Below are positions 7,307 through 17,065 of a stretch of 64,000 bases of DNA, piece after piece (within the stretch, counting starts at the first letter, position 1; each line of letters starts with the position of its first letter). The stretch spans positions 4,148,601 to 4,212,600 of the forward strand of contig NZ_OY762276.1 in the NCBI RefSeq assembly GCF_963665445.1, read 5' to 3'. The position numbers and the translations under genes are program-made. This DNA is from an uncultured Desulfobulbus sp. (GTDB lineage: Bacteria > Desulfobacterota > Desulfobulbia > Desulfobulbales > Desulfobulbaceae). The notes below the pieces were generated by a model. That model made no database searches, was not told the origin of the DNA, and saw nothing but the letters and a program-made list of their open reading frames with translations.

Positions 7307-8911
7307 ATGACGGATTATAGCGATGTACTCATCATAGGTAGTGGTGTATCGGGACTGTCGTTTGCGTTGAAGGTTGCGCAGTTTTCCAAAGTCACCCTGA
7401 TCACAAAGAAAAAGAAAGCCGATACGGCCACCAATTTGGCCCAGGGCGGCGTGGCTGCGGTCCTCTCTGTCGAGGATTCGGTGGAAGCACATATTAAGGA
7501 CACCCTCTGCTCTGGGGATGGCATCTGCAACGAGGAGATTGTTCGCGTGGTCACCACCGAGGGACCGGATCGGGTGCGCGAACTGATGGAACTCGGTGTC
7601 CAGTTTCAGCGGGGCGAGAACGGCGAGGGATTTGACCTGGGCATGGAAGGCGGCCACTCGGCCCGCCGTGTGGCCCATGCAACCGACATCACCGGCAAGG
7701 AGATCGAACGGGCCCTGCTGGTCCAAATCGATGCCAATCCCAACATCACGGTGCTTGAAGATCACCTGGCCATTGACCTGCTGATCGAATCCAAGGCCCT
7801 TGGCCGCGAGCGCACCAACGGCGACCGCTGCCTCGGAGCCTATGTGCTCAATCGCAGCACCGGAGAAGTCGAAACCCACTGCGCCGGGGTGACCGTGCTC
7901 TGCACCGGCGGCTGCGGCAAGGTCTATCTCTATACCACTAACCCGGATATCGCCACCGGCGACGGTGTGGCCATGGCCTATCGCGCCGGAGCCAAGGTCG
8001 CCAACCTGGAATTCATTCAATTCCATCCCACCTGTTTTTTCAACCGCGAAGCAAAAAACTTCCTTATTTCCGAAGCGGTGCGCGGCGAGGGCGGCATTCT
8101 CATCAACCAGCAGGGAGAAGCCTTCATGAAGAAGTATGACCCCCGCGGCGACCTCGCCACCCGTGATGCCGTTGCCCGTGGCATCGATGCCGAGATGAAA
8201 TCGACCGGCACGGATTGTGTCTTTCTCGACATTACCCACAAGCCCGCCGATTTTCTCCGCGAACGATTCCCCAACATCTATGGTACCTGCAAGAAGTACG
8301 GCGTCGACCTGACCGAAAAGCCGATTCCGGTTGTCCCTGCAGCCCACTACATGTGCGGCGGGGTGGTTGTGGATGAATACGGTCGCAGTTCAATAAACAA
8401 CCTGATGGTGCTGGGTGAAACCGCCTGTACCGGCTTGCATGGGGCCAACCGCCTGGCCTCGAACTCCCTTCTGGAGGCAGTGGTCTTTGCCCACCGGGCG
8501 GCCAAACTGATCAAGGAGAAGATAGAGGCTATCCGCGCACTGCCGCGCATAGAGATCGAACCCTGGCGAACCGGTGGGGCGGAGATCCTCGATGAATCCA
8601 TCCTGGTGAAGCACAACTGGGATCAGGTCCGGCAGTTGATGTGGGATTATGTAGGCATCGTCCGACGGCAGAAACGGTTGGATCTGATCCAGACCCGTCT
8701 CAGTTGGATGGTCAAGGAGATCAAGGAACACTTTTATGACTACCTGCTCACACCAGACCTGGTTGAGCTGCGCAACCTGGCGGTTGTTGCCGACCTGATC
8801 GTGCAGAGTGCCAGCCTGCGCAAGGAGTCGCGCGGCCTCCATTACATCCTTGATTACCCGGAAAAGAACGACCGGGATTATAGAAAAGACACTATCCTGC
8901 AGAAGCGGTGA
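7307..8911 (+). CDS. nadB: L-aspartate oxidase NadB
   Basis: A 534-aa FAD-dependent L-aspartate oxidase, first enzyme of de novo NAD synthesis, making iminoaspartate. The dinucleotide motif IIGSGVSGLS is at residues 9-18. LAQGGVAAVLS follows, then the substrate-site stretch EFIQFHPTCFF, and the C-terminal flavin block GLHGANRLASNSLLEA. Length is standard. The frame extends to a TTG at 7286 inside parS, but the ATG at 7307 (MTDYSDVLIIG) fits the family start. A strong hairpin terminator follows at 8922-8959. No nadA or nadC lies beside it. Fumarate or oxygen could be the electron acceptor; fumarate is expected in an anaerobe. Confidence 0.95.
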   Translation: MTDYSDVLIIGSGVSGLSFALKVAQFSKVTLITKKKKADTATNLAQGGVAAVLSVEDSVEAHIKDTLCSGDGICNEEIVRVVTTEGPDRVRELMELGVQFQRGENGEGFDLGMEGGHSARRVAHATDITGKEIERALLVQIDANPNITVLEDHLAIDLLIESKALGRERTNGDRCLGAYVLNRSTGEVETHCAGVTVLCTGGCGKVYLYTTNPDIATGDGVAMAYRAGAKVANLEFIQFHPTCFFNREAKNFLISEAVRGEGGILINQQGEAFMKKYDPRGDLATRDAVARGIDAEMKSTGTDCVFLDITHKPADFLRERFPNIYGTCKKYGVDLTEKPIPVVPAAHYMCGGVVVDEYGRSSINNLMVLGETACTGLHGANRLASNSLLEAVVFAHRAAKLIKEKIEAIRALPRIEIEPWRTGGAEILDESILVKHNWDQVRQLMWDYVGIVRRQKRLDLIQTRLSWMVKEIKEHFYDYLLTPDLVELRNLAVVADLIVQSASLRKESRGLHYILDYPEKNDRDYRKDTILQKR

Positions 8912-8921
8912 TCACCGCACG

Positions 8922-8959
8922 AAAAAAAGCCCCCGGAGCGTTGTGCGCCGGGGGCTTTT
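8922..8959. terminator. Bidirectional rho-independent terminator
   Basis: GCCCCCGG (8929-8936) pairs with CCGGGGGC (8948-8955). It has seven A on the left side, giving a T run on the minus strand, and four T on the right. It separates nadB from the converging gene at 8980-9855 and serves both. Confidence 0.9.
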
Positions 8960-8979
8960 CCATTCGTATGCCGCGGGGG

Positions 8980-9855
8980 TTACTGCTGCCGCATTTTCTG
9001 CATCTGCTCCATGGCCTCTCGCATCTGCCGCATCATCTCCTGCTGTTCCTCGCCGCTCATCCCATCAAGTTCCATCGCCTTTTGCCGCTCGGGCATCATC
9101 ATGGTTGCGCCTTGAGCCTGCTGCTGCATCTTGACGGCACCATCCGGCTCCTTGAGGGAACTCACCATCTGCTGTATCGTGCCCTGCATCATGGCCTCGG
9201 CCTGGAGATCAAGCTCGGCGGTGATCCCGGATGGCGGGGAAAAGACGCTCTCCGGAATGGCAGTACTGGTATCGACCTTGGTGGCGATGGTGCTGTTCAT
9301 CATCCCCATCATCGAGATCTCACTTTTCAACGGGATATCCGTCCCCTGGAAAACTGTGCTGGTGGACATCCCCTGGATCGTCACCACATCACATACGTAG
9401 TCCATGAAGGTCGCGCTGGTCCGGGTAACGCTGCCGCCCATCTGCGCCATCATACCGGCTCCAAGGACTTTGGCATTTTTCTCGAAATTCTTCTTCTCGC
9501 TGCTGCTGAGCTTGGTATATTCTTGCTTGAACAGCTTGCTGGGGTTGGTGCTCTTGGAACCGGTCTTTGCCACCAAGTCATAGGTGAAGATCCAGTCCGG
9601 ATCCTGCATCTCCACGGTTTCGGTGCGGGTGGACATCCCCATCACCGTGGTTGCCCCCTTATGGTATTTGGCCCTGAGCCTGCCGTAATCCTTGATGTAG
9701 AGGGTCTCTTCGCCCTGTTCGGTTCCCTTGAGTTGGTAGTGGATGGTCGCTTCTTTGAATGGGAGTTGCACCTCCCAGGGAAAGTCGGCACTCCAGCCGG
9801 GGGATCCGCTCACTAAAATCCCCATAAATACGCCCAGCAGATATCGCATGTTCAT
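8980..9855 (-). CDS. Exported methionine/glutamine-rich hypothetical protein
   Basis: A 291-aa protein with a signal peptide (MNMRYLLGVFMGILVSGSPGWSA) and no family that I recognise with confidence. The mature part begins like outer-membrane-linked DUF4412-type proteins: LKGTEQGEETLYIKDYG, mention of WIFTYDLVAKTG, then a central TIQGMSTSTVFQGTDIPLKSE resembling a domain that reports on ion or metal treatment. The last 80 residues are helical and extremely rich in Met, Gln and Glu (MMRQMREAMEQMQKMRQQ), a likely coiled coil or metal-binding tail. Convergent with nadB and sharing its terminator. Function unknown. Confidence 0.7.
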   Translation of the reverse strand: MNMRYLLGVFMGILVSGSPGWSADFPWEVQLPFKEATIHYQLKGTEQGEETLYIKDYGRLRAKYHKGATTVMGMSTRTETVEMQDPDWIFTYDLVAKTGSKSTNPSKLFKQEYTKLSSSEKKNFEKNAKVLGAGMMAQMGGSVTRTSATFMDYVCDVVTIQGMSTSTVFQGTDIPLKSEISMMGMMNSTIATKVDTSTAIPESVFSPPSGITAELDLQAEAMMQGTIQQMVSSLKEPDGAVKMQQQAQGATMMMPERQKAMELDGMSGEEQQEMMRQMREAMEQMQKMRQQ

Positions 9856-9950
9856 ACACCGCTCCTTTGTTCTCTATTGATAGGTTTCACCTCATCCTGC
9901 AGTGTACCCCATTGTAACGCCCCGAAGCGACAACTCAAGAGAAACCGCCG

Positions 9951-10337
9951 ATGCTTTCCATCATCCAGCAGATCGCCGAACGCAAAATCCAACAGGCCAT
10001 GGAAGAGGGCGCACTGCCCGATCTGAGCCACTGGAAGAACAAACCTCTCCCCCAGGAAGACCTCAGCAATGTTCCTCCAGACCTGCGCATGGCCTATCGA
10101 CTCCTCAAAAACGCCGGTTACGTACCGGAAGAGGTGGCCCTGCAGAAGGAGATCACCCGCATGGAGCAGTTGCTTGAAACCTGTCGAGATGAAAAGGAGA
10201 AGGTACGGCAGCTGAAAAAAATCGGCTGCCTCAGGACCAAGCTCGAATGCCGCATAGGGCGCAGCATCGAGCTTGGTGAAGAGGGGCCGTATTACGAGAG
10301 AGTGGTGGACCGATTGGCCACCCCAAAAAAGAAGTAG
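9951..10337 (+). CDS. DUF1992 (DnaJ-homologue C28-like) protein
   Basis: A 128-aa protein opening with IIQQIAERKIQQAMEEGALPDLSHWKNKPLP, the hallmark of the DUF1992 domain that is shared with human DNAJC28 and bacterial YhdN-like proteins. The usual GKGKPL motif is replaced here by HWKNKPL. The second half is a basic helical region ending in KKK. The function of the family is not established. It is a single gene between two minus-strand neighbours, stopping 9 bp before the end of the M16 protease gene. Confidence 0.8.
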   Translation: MLSIIQQIAERKIQQAMEEGALPDLSHWKNKPLPQEDLSNVPPDLRMAYRLLKNAGYVPEEVALQKEITRMEQLLETCRDEKEKVRQLKKIGCLRTKLECRIGRSIELGEEGPYYERVVDRLATPKKK

Positions 10338-10346
10338 GCCCGGAGT

Positions 10347-13271
10347 TCAGGCCTCCGTTACCTCACCGAACAGATCCCTGTTCTGTTCGATCTTATCCCG
10401 ATTGCCGATGGTGACCCGATAGCGATCTTGCTGCAGTCGATGAAACAGCGGCGCATAGCTGCGCAATTCATCAACCCCGGTACGGATAATCTGCTCCACA
10501 CGCTGCTGACGAAAGGCTGTGGTCATCCCGGTCAAATAATCGTTGCGCGCGTTGGCCCCCTTGGCTGCGGGCCCCTGATGCGGCGTTGCCGAACCATAGG
10601 CCCCGACAACCAGCTGCTGCATCGATTCCTGGGAGAGCTGCAGGCCTCCGATCACCGAGGGCAAGGCCTCATAGGCATCATAGGTTTTCCTGACCTGCGG
10701 ATCACGGTAACTGACCATGCCAAAATTACCGGTCACATGGTTGAACTGAATGAAGCAACCGTAGGCTCCGCCCATCTGCCGCACCGTATTCCACAGATAG
10801 TCGCGTGACAACCAGGTACGGAGGACCTCGAAACTGCCGCTGTACCCCTCGGCATTCGGAAACAGCGAACAGGCCTGGATGTTGTAGACGATCTCCGCCG
10901 AGGTGGTGAAGGCCTGGGTCTTGGGCGCTGTGGGAAAGGTGATCTGGGCCGGGGCAATGATCCCGCCCGGCAGCTGTTGGACAAGACCGAGACCGAGATG
11001 TTGGAAGCGGGCAATGTCCTTGTCCTCGGCGGTGATCGAAATGACCATCCCTTGACGCCGCAGCAAAAGCTCACGGATCTGTCCCAGGGCCGCATGCAGT
11101 TGCGCCTCACCGTTGAGATAGTCAGCGGCCAGCTTCTTCAGGTGGAGATAGCTGGACATGCCCTGGACATGCTCATTGTACTGTCCGGCCAGGCTCAGTT
11201 GGGAGAAGGCACGGGTGACGGCAAGGGAGTAGCCCTCGCTCTGCACCGAGTGCTCGGCCCAGGCGAACTCACGCTGGACGATCTCTTCGATATGATGCTC
11301 ATCGGAAAAATCCACCGAGGTCAAGACCTCTGTCACCAACTCGATGGCCTGGTCAAGATAGGAGGACAGGGCCTTGACATGGAGCCAGAGAATTGGCCGA
11401 ACAACGTCCCGCTCGCCAGCTTTTATGTAGGCCTGAAAGGAATGGGAGAAGTCGCCGGTGCACAGGTTGATGGCCTTGGCGAACTGCATGTAGTCCTTGT
11501 TGGCTGTCCCGATCTCAGTGAGGATGGTGGCAAAAAGATCGAGGTAGGGGAGCAACTCCAGGGGCAGGGTAGAGCAATCGAATCCGAAATCCAGGTAGCA
11601 GATGCCGTTGGTCTCCAGGCTGTTGACCAGCAGTTCGGTCTCACCCAGCACGGTTGGTGTGACAGCATGAAAAGGCGGGTGGGCGTCCAGGTCGTCCAGA
11701 CCGAGTCGAGGAAGACGGCGCAGGTCCTCCACCGTGTTGGACTCAGCCTGAAGGGCCATCAGTTCCCGGGTCCGTTCCACCAGTTTCTTGCGGGCCTCCG
11801 CATCAAGGGATTGGTTGAACCCGTCCAGCTGTTGCTGTTCCTCAAGGACATTTTGCGCCATCTTCTCCGGATCCGGTGCGAGGGTGACGGTGACCGTGGC
11901 CGGGTTGTCCAGCAGATAGGTCCGGATCAGGTGTTCGAAGTAGCCCTCCTCAATGGCCTCACGGCGGATCTCGGCCAAGAGGGCATCGACCGCCAGTGCC
12001 TCATAGGGAGAGACCCCGCCCTTCATCGCCGGCAGGGCCTTGCCGATCAGATCGAGTCCACGCTGGGCCTTGTTCATCTCCTCGCGCACGGCAAACTCAT
12101 ATTTGTTCAACTCGGACAGCATCAACTCATGGTCCAGTCCCTGGTCCACCATGCGGGTGAGGGTCGCCTTGTAGAGGGCCAAGAAGTGGTCACGCTTCTC
12201 CGTATCCGTCCCCACCAGGTAGGTGATGATCAAGGATTTGATGCTCGAGTTGGACAGGAACAGGCCACCAAAGTCCTTGCAGACACCGGAGTTGAACACT
12301 GCCTTTTTCAACGGCGATCCATCGGAGTTGAACAGGATGTTGGCGATAATCTGAAAGGCGGTGTTGAGCTTGCGGTCCTGAATTGTACCGATCACCGAGC
12401 TGATGGCGAGAAAGGTCCGTTCGCTGGTCGGGCTGCCCGGCTGAACTGGATAACTGTCTGTAACGGACAACGGCGCGGACACCTCCTTCCCTTCCTGAAT
12501 TGCGGCCTTTTCCACCGGCTGGGCAAATTTCTCTAAAAACCGCTCCTGGACAAAGGCCAGCTCCGCATCGAGATCGGCATCACCGTAAAAAAAGATGGTA
12601 CTGTTGGAGGGGTGATAGTGGGAGCGATGGAACTCGACAAACTGCTCATAGCTCAAATCCGGAATGCGGCGCGGATCGCCCCCGGACTCATGGGCATAGG
12701 TCGACTCCGGCATCAACGCCTGGTAGATGTTGTGGAACAGCGAGCGGATCGGATCGGAGTAGGCGCCCTTCATCTCGTTGAACACCACCCCCATGAACTG
12801 CAGATTGTCCTCCTCGTTCTCCAGATGATAGTGCCAGCCTTCCTGCTCAAAGGTGGAGCGAAGCAGGAGCGGGTTGAACACCACGTCGCAGTAGACATCC
12901 ATGATGTTGAAGTACTCCTTGAGGTTGCGCGTGGCAAAGGGGTACCAGGTGGTGTCCGCTCCGGTCATGGCGTTGAGGAAGGTCATCAGGCCGCCCTTGT
13001 TGATCTCACCGAAGACATCCTTGACCGGATACTTTTCCGAGCCCATCAGCACCGAATGTTCGAGAATATGGGCCACGCCGGTGGAGTCTTCAGGTACGGT
13101 GCGGAAGGAGACGCAGAAGGTCTTGTTCGGGTCCTGATTCTTGATCGCCAGGACCTGGCAACCGAGCACCGCATGGGTAAAGAGATAGACGGTCGAGTTG
13201 ATCTCCTCGACAAAGGAAACACGATCCAGGGTGAAACCGTGGTAGGTCGAGCCAAGGGAAAATGTGGTCAT
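10347..13271 (-). CDS. PreP-type M16C metalloprotease
   Basis: A 974-aa zinc metalloprotease of the presequence-protease (PreP/Cym1) branch of peptidase family M16. The inverted zinc motif HxxEH is seen as HILEH at residues 68-72 (VAHILEHSVLMGS), and the length matches the two-halves, four-domain PreP architecture. No signal peptide is visible, so a cytoplasmic peptide-degrading role is likely. It is the last gene of a minus-strand run with dtd (12 bp upstream) and rsmE. The C-terminal half keeps GGAYGCFIQFNHVTG, equivalent to the substrate-binding R/Y region of the family. Well supported. Confidence 0.92.
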   Translation of the reverse strand: MTTFSLGSTYHGFTLDRVSFVEEINSTVYLFTHAVLGCQVLAIKNQDPNKTFCVSFRTVPEDSTGVAHILEHSVLMGSEKYPVKDVFGEINKGGLMTFLNAMTGADTTWYPFATRNLKEYFNIMDVYCDVVFNPLLLRSTFEQEGWHYHLENEEDNLQFMGVVFNEMKGAYSDPIRSLFHNIYQALMPESTYAHESGGDPRRIPDLSYEQFVEFHRSHYHPSNSTIFFYGDADLDAELAFVQERFLEKFAQPVEKAAIQEGKEVSAPLSVTDSYPVQPGSPTSERTFLAISSVIGTIQDRKLNTAFQIIANILFNSDGSPLKKAVFNSGVCKDFGGLFLSNSSIKSLIITYLVGTDTEKRDHFLALYKATLTRMVDQGLDHELMLSELNKYEFAVREEMNKAQRGLDLIGKALPAMKGGVSPYEALAVDALLAEIRREAIEEGYFEHLIRTYLLDNPATVTVTLAPDPEKMAQNVLEEQQQLDGFNQSLDAEARKKLVERTRELMALQAESNTVEDLRRLPRLGLDDLDAHPPFHAVTPTVLGETELLVNSLETNGICYLDFGFDCSTLPLELLPYLDLFATILTEIGTANKDYMQFAKAINLCTGDFSHSFQAYIKAGERDVVRPILWLHVKALSSYLDQAIELVTEVLTSVDFSDEHHIEEIVQREFAWAEHSVQSEGYSLAVTRAFSQLSLAGQYNEHVQGMSSYLHLKKLAADYLNGEAQLHAALGQIRELLLRRQGMVISITAEDKDIARFQHLGLGLVQQLPGGIIAPAQITFPTAPKTQAFTTSAEIVYNIQACSLFPNAEGYSGSFEVLRTWLSRDYLWNTVRQMGGAYGCFIQFNHVTGNFGMVSYRDPQVRKTYDAYEALPSVIGGLQLSQESMQQLVVGAYGSATPHQGPAAKGANARNDYLTGMTTAFRQQRVEQIIRTGVDELRSYAPLFHRLQQDRYRVTIGNRDKIEQNRDLFGEVTEA

Positions 13272-13283
13272 AGCACTCCGTTG

Positions 13284-13733
13284 TCAGAAAGTTTTATGGG
13301 AATCTAAAAGAATTGTGACCGGGCCATCGTTTGTCAAGGAGACCTCCATCATGGCCTGGAAAACGCCGGCCTCTGTGGGGATCTGCCGCTGACGGCACAA
13401 GGCGATGAGCCGATCATAGAGATCTTTGGCCAGCTCCGGGGGGGCGGCCTCGTTCCAGGACGGCCGACGCCCCTTGCGGCAATCGCCGTACAGGGTGAAC
13501 TGGCTCACCACCAGCAGCTGGCCGCCGATGTCATCGAGGGAGCGGTTCATCAGCCCCTGCTCGTCTTCAAAGATGCGAAGGTGTTGAATCTTGTCGGCCA
13601 TCCATACCAGGTCTTTCTCGGTGTCGTTTCGATGGACACCCAACAGGACAAGGAGTCCCTGGGAAATGGCCCCGGTAATTTGGCCGTCGACTTCAACCCG
13701 GGCCTGTGAGACTCGTTGAATTACAGCACGCAT
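13284..13733 (-). CDS. dtd: D-aminoacyl-tRNA deacylase Dtd
   Basis: A 149-aa D-aminoacyl-tRNA deacylase that removes D-amino acids mischarged on tRNA. It begins [17 protein letters not shown], keeps the active-site block [12 protein letters not shown], and ends with the cross-subunit motif [12 protein letters not shown]. The frame extends upstream to a TTG at 13772, but the family start is MRAVIQRV at 13733. It sits between rsmE and the M16 protease in one direction with gaps of 31 and 12 bp, implying a shared transcript concerned with translation quality. Confidence 0.94.
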   Translation of the reverse strand: MRAVIQRVSQARVEVDGQITGAISQGLLVLLGVHRNDTEKDLVWMADKIQHLRIFEDEQGLMNRSLDDIGGQLLVVSQFTLYGDCRKGRRPSWNEAAPPELAKDLYDRLIALCRQRQIPTEAGVFQAMMEVSLTNDGPVTILLDSHKTF

Positions 13734-13764
13734 AGAAAAGTTGGGGGAGGGATGAGGGTTGGTA

Positions 13765-14493
13765 TCAGGCAAGCGGCGGTTTGAGTGCGCCGCTCAGGTA
13801 CTGGACAATGGAGACAGCGGCCAGGGCGGCGGTCTCGCCGCGGAGGATGTGCGGCCCAAGCGAAAAGGCGGCAAAACGCTGCTCCTGCAATGCTGCGACC
13901 TCAGAGGCATGCAGACCGCCCTCGGGACCGAGGAGCAGACAAATGGCGCCGGGTTGATCAGCGAAATCCGTGGGCAGGGGGGCACACAATTCCGACTCCC
14001 ATGCGACCAACCGGTAGACATAGGGCACAGTGTCGATCTCCGCGAGGGGTGTCACCGGCGCGATCTCCATGGGGGTGGCACGGTGGCATTGCTTGCAGGC
14101 CTCGATCATGATCCTCTGCCATCGCTCCACCGGGTTGCGATCCCCGCGATTCTCGCAATAGCGTGAGACCACGGGGAGGAAGGTCTGCACGCCAAGCTCG
14201 GTGGCCTTCTGCACCAGCAGATCCATCTTCTTGCCCTTGAGCAGGCACTGAGCCAGGGTGAGCGGCGTCCGCACGGACAGTTCCTCCCGGCGGGTGTCGA
14301 CCACCTCGGCAATGACGCCATGCTTTCCCACCTCAGTGAGCACAGCGGTATGCACCAGGCCGTGCCCGTCAAAAAACTCGACCCGCCGGCCGGGGGGCAA
14401 CCGCAGGACCATGGCCATGTGCCGGGCTTCCTGGCCGCTGATTTCAATTCGATCGGCCTGAAGGGAATGGGGGGGGAGGTAAAAACGTCGCAT
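13765..14493 (-). CDS. rsmE: 16S rRNA m3U1498 methyltransferase RsmE
   Basis: A 242-aa SPOUT-class methyltransferase that methylates U1498 of 16S rRNA. The N-terminal PUA-like part carries [16 protein letters not shown]. The knot region carries [21 protein letters not shown], the conserved [14 protein letters not shown], and a C-terminal [21 protein letters not shown] chose the ATG at 14493 (MRRFYLPP), the usual family start; an ATG at 14508 would add five residues. No strong ribosome site precedes either. Followed by dtd. Confidence 0.94.
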   Translation of the reverse strand: MRRFYLPPHSLQADRIEISGQEARHMAMVLRLPPGRRVEFFDGHGLVHTAVLTEVGKHGVIAEVVDTRREELSVRTPLTLAQCLLKGKKMDLLVQKATELGVQTFLPVVSRYCENRGDRNPVERWQRIMIEACKQCHRATPMEIAPVTPLAEIDTVPYVYRLVAWESELCAPLPTDFADQPGAICLLLGPEGGLHASEVAALQEQRFAAFSLGPHILRGETAALAAVSIVQYLSGALKPPLA

Positions 14494-14556
14494 GATTTTT
14501 TCTAGCATAAAACGGAACGGCGTGCATGCACTGCCCTGGAAATCGACAAAAAAAAT

Positions 14557-15066
14557 TTAGGGGCAATTCTTCCAAGCATGCGTTTCCTTCGGGATCCGGC
14601 GGTACACGGTTATAGTCACCGGCACGGTGGCGGAAAGATTTCGGCTGTCCACCTGGACAAAGTCATCCGCGGAGAATTCGGGAAAAGAGGCATCACCGGC
14701 AAATTCCTGTCCTATCCAGCTGATGATCAGGGTGTCGGCCAGGGGTAAGGCGGCCTGGTAGAGCATGCTGCCACCGATAACAAAGATTTGCTTCGCATCA
14801 CGACAGAGGTCGATGGCGGCCTCCAGAGAGGGCACCTTTTCGCAGGCCGGATGCGGGCTGAATGCCGCTGAGGTACTCACCACAATGCAGCGACGGCCGG
14901 GCAGGGGGCCGCCAATTGATGCATAGGTCAACCGCCCCATGATCAGCGGCGAGCCCATGGTGGTCGTTTTAAAATGGGCCATCTCTTCCGGTATCTGCCA
15001 GGGAATGGTATTATGGCGGCCGATGACCCTATTGGCCGCAACCGCGGCGATGATGATCAGTTCCAC
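14557..15066 (-). CDS. folA: Dihydrofolate reductase FolA
   Basis: A 169-aa dihydrofolate reductase, reducing dihydrofolate with NADPH. Conserved features are IIAAVAANRVIGRHNTIPW (residues 4-22), IPEEMAHFKTTTMG, where a Glu takes the place of the catalytic acid, the NADPH-binding LIMGRLTYASIGGPLPGRRCIVVS, and FVIGGSMLYQAAL. Length is normal. It is divergent from panE across about 105 bp. thyA is not adjacent. Confidence 0.93.
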   Translation of the reverse strand: MELIIIAAVAANRVIGRHNTIPWQIPEEMAHFKTTTMGSPLIMGRLTYASIGGPLPGRRCIVVSTSAAFSPHPACEKVPSLEAAIDLCRDAKQIFVIGGSMLYQAALPLADTLIISWIGQEFAGDASFPEFSADDFVQVDSRNLSATVPVTITVYRRIPKETHAWKNCP

Positions 15067-15171
15067 GCTGGTCCTCTGGGGTTAGAGGCAATTGAACAGG
15101 ATGATGATGGCTGGAAGGTACGCCTTTTCACCGTCTCCGGCAAGGGTGCACACAGGTGCAGGGAGAAAGTA

Positions 15172-16128
15172 ATGCAAATTTTGATTTATGGGGCCGGCGC
15201 CCTGGGCCAGGCCATCGGCTGCATGCTCGCCGCCGACGGTCACCGGGTGGGGCTTGTCCTCCGTCCCCGCTTCGTCGAGACCATCGCCGCCGACGGTCTT
15301 GAGGTGAGGGGCATCTTCGGCGACTACCGGGTCACGGGCGACCAGCTTGAACTGTTCACCAGCCTCAAGGGCCGTAGCGGCAGCGGCTACGACATGATCA
15401 TCATCACCACCAAGACCTACGATACGGACAGGGCGATTAGCGACATTGTCGGCCTGTACCAGTGCTACTGTCCGGTGGTGTCGCTCCAGAATGGCTGCGG
15501 CAACCTGGAGAAACTCGAGGAGCGGCTCGGCCGGGAACGCAGCCTGGCAGGCCGAGTCATCACCGGCTTTGAGATCGATCGGCCGGGCCGGGTCAAGATC
15601 ACGGTCTCCGCCGACAAGGTGCATATCGGCGGCTGCGTGCGCGGATCCGTGCCCACCGCTGCCAGGCGCCTGGCCGAGGCCCTGGACAGTGCCGGCCTGC
15701 CCAGTATTGCCGTGGATGATGTGTACCAGTCACTCTATGCCAAGCTCCTCTACAACTGTGCGCTCAACCCCCTGGGTGCCATTCTCGGTGTCCACTACGG
15801 AGCCCTGGGAGAGAGCGGGGACACCCGCAACATCATGGACCAGGTGATCGAGGAGACCTTTGCGGTGATCGACGCCATGGGCGGCAACACCCCTTGGGCC
15901 AATGCCGCCGCCTATCGACGGATTTTTTACAGTACCCTGATCCCAGCCACCTTCGACCACCGGGCCTCCATGCTCCAGGACCTGGAAAACAACAAGCCGA
16001 CCGAGGTCGAGGCCATGGTCGGCTACGTGGCATCTCAGGGTAGGAAATACGGGGTCCCCACCCCGGCCAGCGACTTTCTCGCCGCCCTGGTCCGCTTCAA
16101 ACAAGGACAGGGTTTGGCCAAGGAATAA
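15172..16128 (+). CDS. panE: 2-dehydropantoate 2-reductase family protein (PanE/ApbA)
   Basis: A 318-aa NADPH-dependent ketopantoate reductase family member, making pantoate for pantothenate and coenzyme A. It begins MQILIYGAGALGQAIGCMLA with the Rossmann GAGALG motif, and has the catalytic-lysine block YAKLLYNCALNPLGAI and the C-terminal GRKYGVPTPASDFLAAL. The ATG at 15172 has a GGGAG ribosome site 8 nt before it; the open frame extends further upstream over folA and is not used. The family also holds broader 2-oxoacid reductases, so the pathway assignment is probable rather than certain. Confidence 0.85.
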   Translation: MQILIYGAGALGQAIGCMLAADGHRVGLVLRPRFVETIAADGLEVRGIFGDYRVTGDQLELFTSLKGRSGSGYDMIIITTKTYDTDRAISDIVGLYQCYCPVVSLQNGCGNLEKLEERLGRERSLAGRVITGFEIDRPGRVKITVSADKVHIGGCVRGSVPTAARRLAEALDSAGLPSIAVDDVYQSLYAKLLYNCALNPLGAILGVHYGALGESGDTRNIMDQVIEETFAVIDAMGGNTPWANAAAYRRIFYSTLIPATFDHRASMLQDLENNKPTEVEAMVGYVASQGRKYGVPTPASDFLAALVRFKQGQGLAKE

Positions 16129-16144
16129 ACAGCTGGCCCCCTGC

Positions 16145-16834
16145 TCAAGGCAATCGGTTCAGCAGGGTGGCGAGCAGATGCTGGTTGGCGGCAAACAGGG
16201 CCGGATCAACGGCCCTGATTTGCTCCTCACTTTGAATATACGGGCCATCCACCACCTCATCACCGCAGTGGGCCAGCATCGACTCCACCGTGTCCGGGGT
16301 GGACTCGAGATGAAACTGCAGCCCAAGGATACGATGGTCATAGAGAAAGGCCTGAGAGGGGCACCCCTCGCTTCGAGCCAGATGCAGGGCACCCTGGGGA
16401 ATATCAAAGGTGTCGCCGTGCCAGTGAAAAACCCTCGGCTGAAGGGGGAGTCCCCCCCAAAGATCGCTTTGCCCGCCCTCTTCGGTGACCTCGATGGGCA
16501 GCCAGCCGATCTCTTTATTTTTGCCTCTGTACACCGGTGAGCCAAGCGCATCGGCCAGCAACTGCGCCCCAAGGCAGATCCCTACCGCCGACTTGCCGGC
16601 AACAATCGCCTCACGAATGAAGGCGCGTTCCTGAACCAACCAGGGATAACTGTCGTCCTCGTAGATGTTCATCGGCCCGCCCATGATCACCAGCCGGTCG
16701 AAATCCGAGAGACAAGGCAACGTCTCCCCGGCGTACAGCCGGGTCATACGCAGCAAATCTCCCTGGTCCACAATCCACTTGCTGATAAAGCCGAGCCCTT
16801 CAAAGGCTACATGCTGCAATCCATGTATACGCAC
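16145..16834 (-). CDS. Class I glutamine amidotransferase (GMP synthase-like)
   Basis: A 229-aa class I glutamine amidotransferase domain protein, the stand-alone kind often labelled GMP synthase-like or YfeJ-like. The nucleophile elbow is GICLGAQLLADALG (about residues 83-96) and the His-Glu pair is in GLQFHLESTPDT (about 173-184). The N-terminal MRIHGLQHVAFEGLGFISKWI is typical of this branch. No synthetase domain is present, so the acceptor substrate is unknown. It converges on panE with 16 bp between stops. Confidence 0.85.
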   Translation of the reverse strand: MRIHGLQHVAFEGLGFISKWIVDQGDLLRMTRLYAGETLPCLSDFDRLVIMGGPMNIYEDDSYPWLVQERAFIREAIVAGKSAVGICLGAQLLADALGSPVYRGKNKEIGWLPIEVTEEGGQSDLWGGLPLQPRVFHWHGDTFDIPQGALHLARSEGCPSQAFLYDHRILGLQFHLESTPDTVESMLAHCGDEVVDGPYIQSEEQIRAVDPALFAANQHLLATLLNRLP

Positions 16835-16964
16835 AACCTCTTCCTCCTCGTACCAATATGCTGATTTAACCCGTTTGCCAAGCTGTGCTTGAGCCTGTTT
16901 TCAAAGGCAAACAGTAGGGAAGCTTGGCCTGGGCGACAATTGCAAAAACCCATACCCATCAAAC

Positions 16965-16992
16965 TTGACATTGCCGGCGCCACTGCTATGCT
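16965..16992 (+). promoter_or_regulatory. Sigma70-type promoter of the hybrid kinase gene
   Basis: TTGACA at 16965-16970 and TATGCT at 16987-16992 with a 16-bp spacer, about 75 bp upstream of the kinase start. The only gene downstream in this direction is the kinase. Confidence 0.6.
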
Positions 16993-17065
16993 GAATCATA
17001 ACTTCCAATAGTTTCGATGCATTTAGCCTCTTTTGCCATGGTTATCCTCTTACATGGAGGTCCGT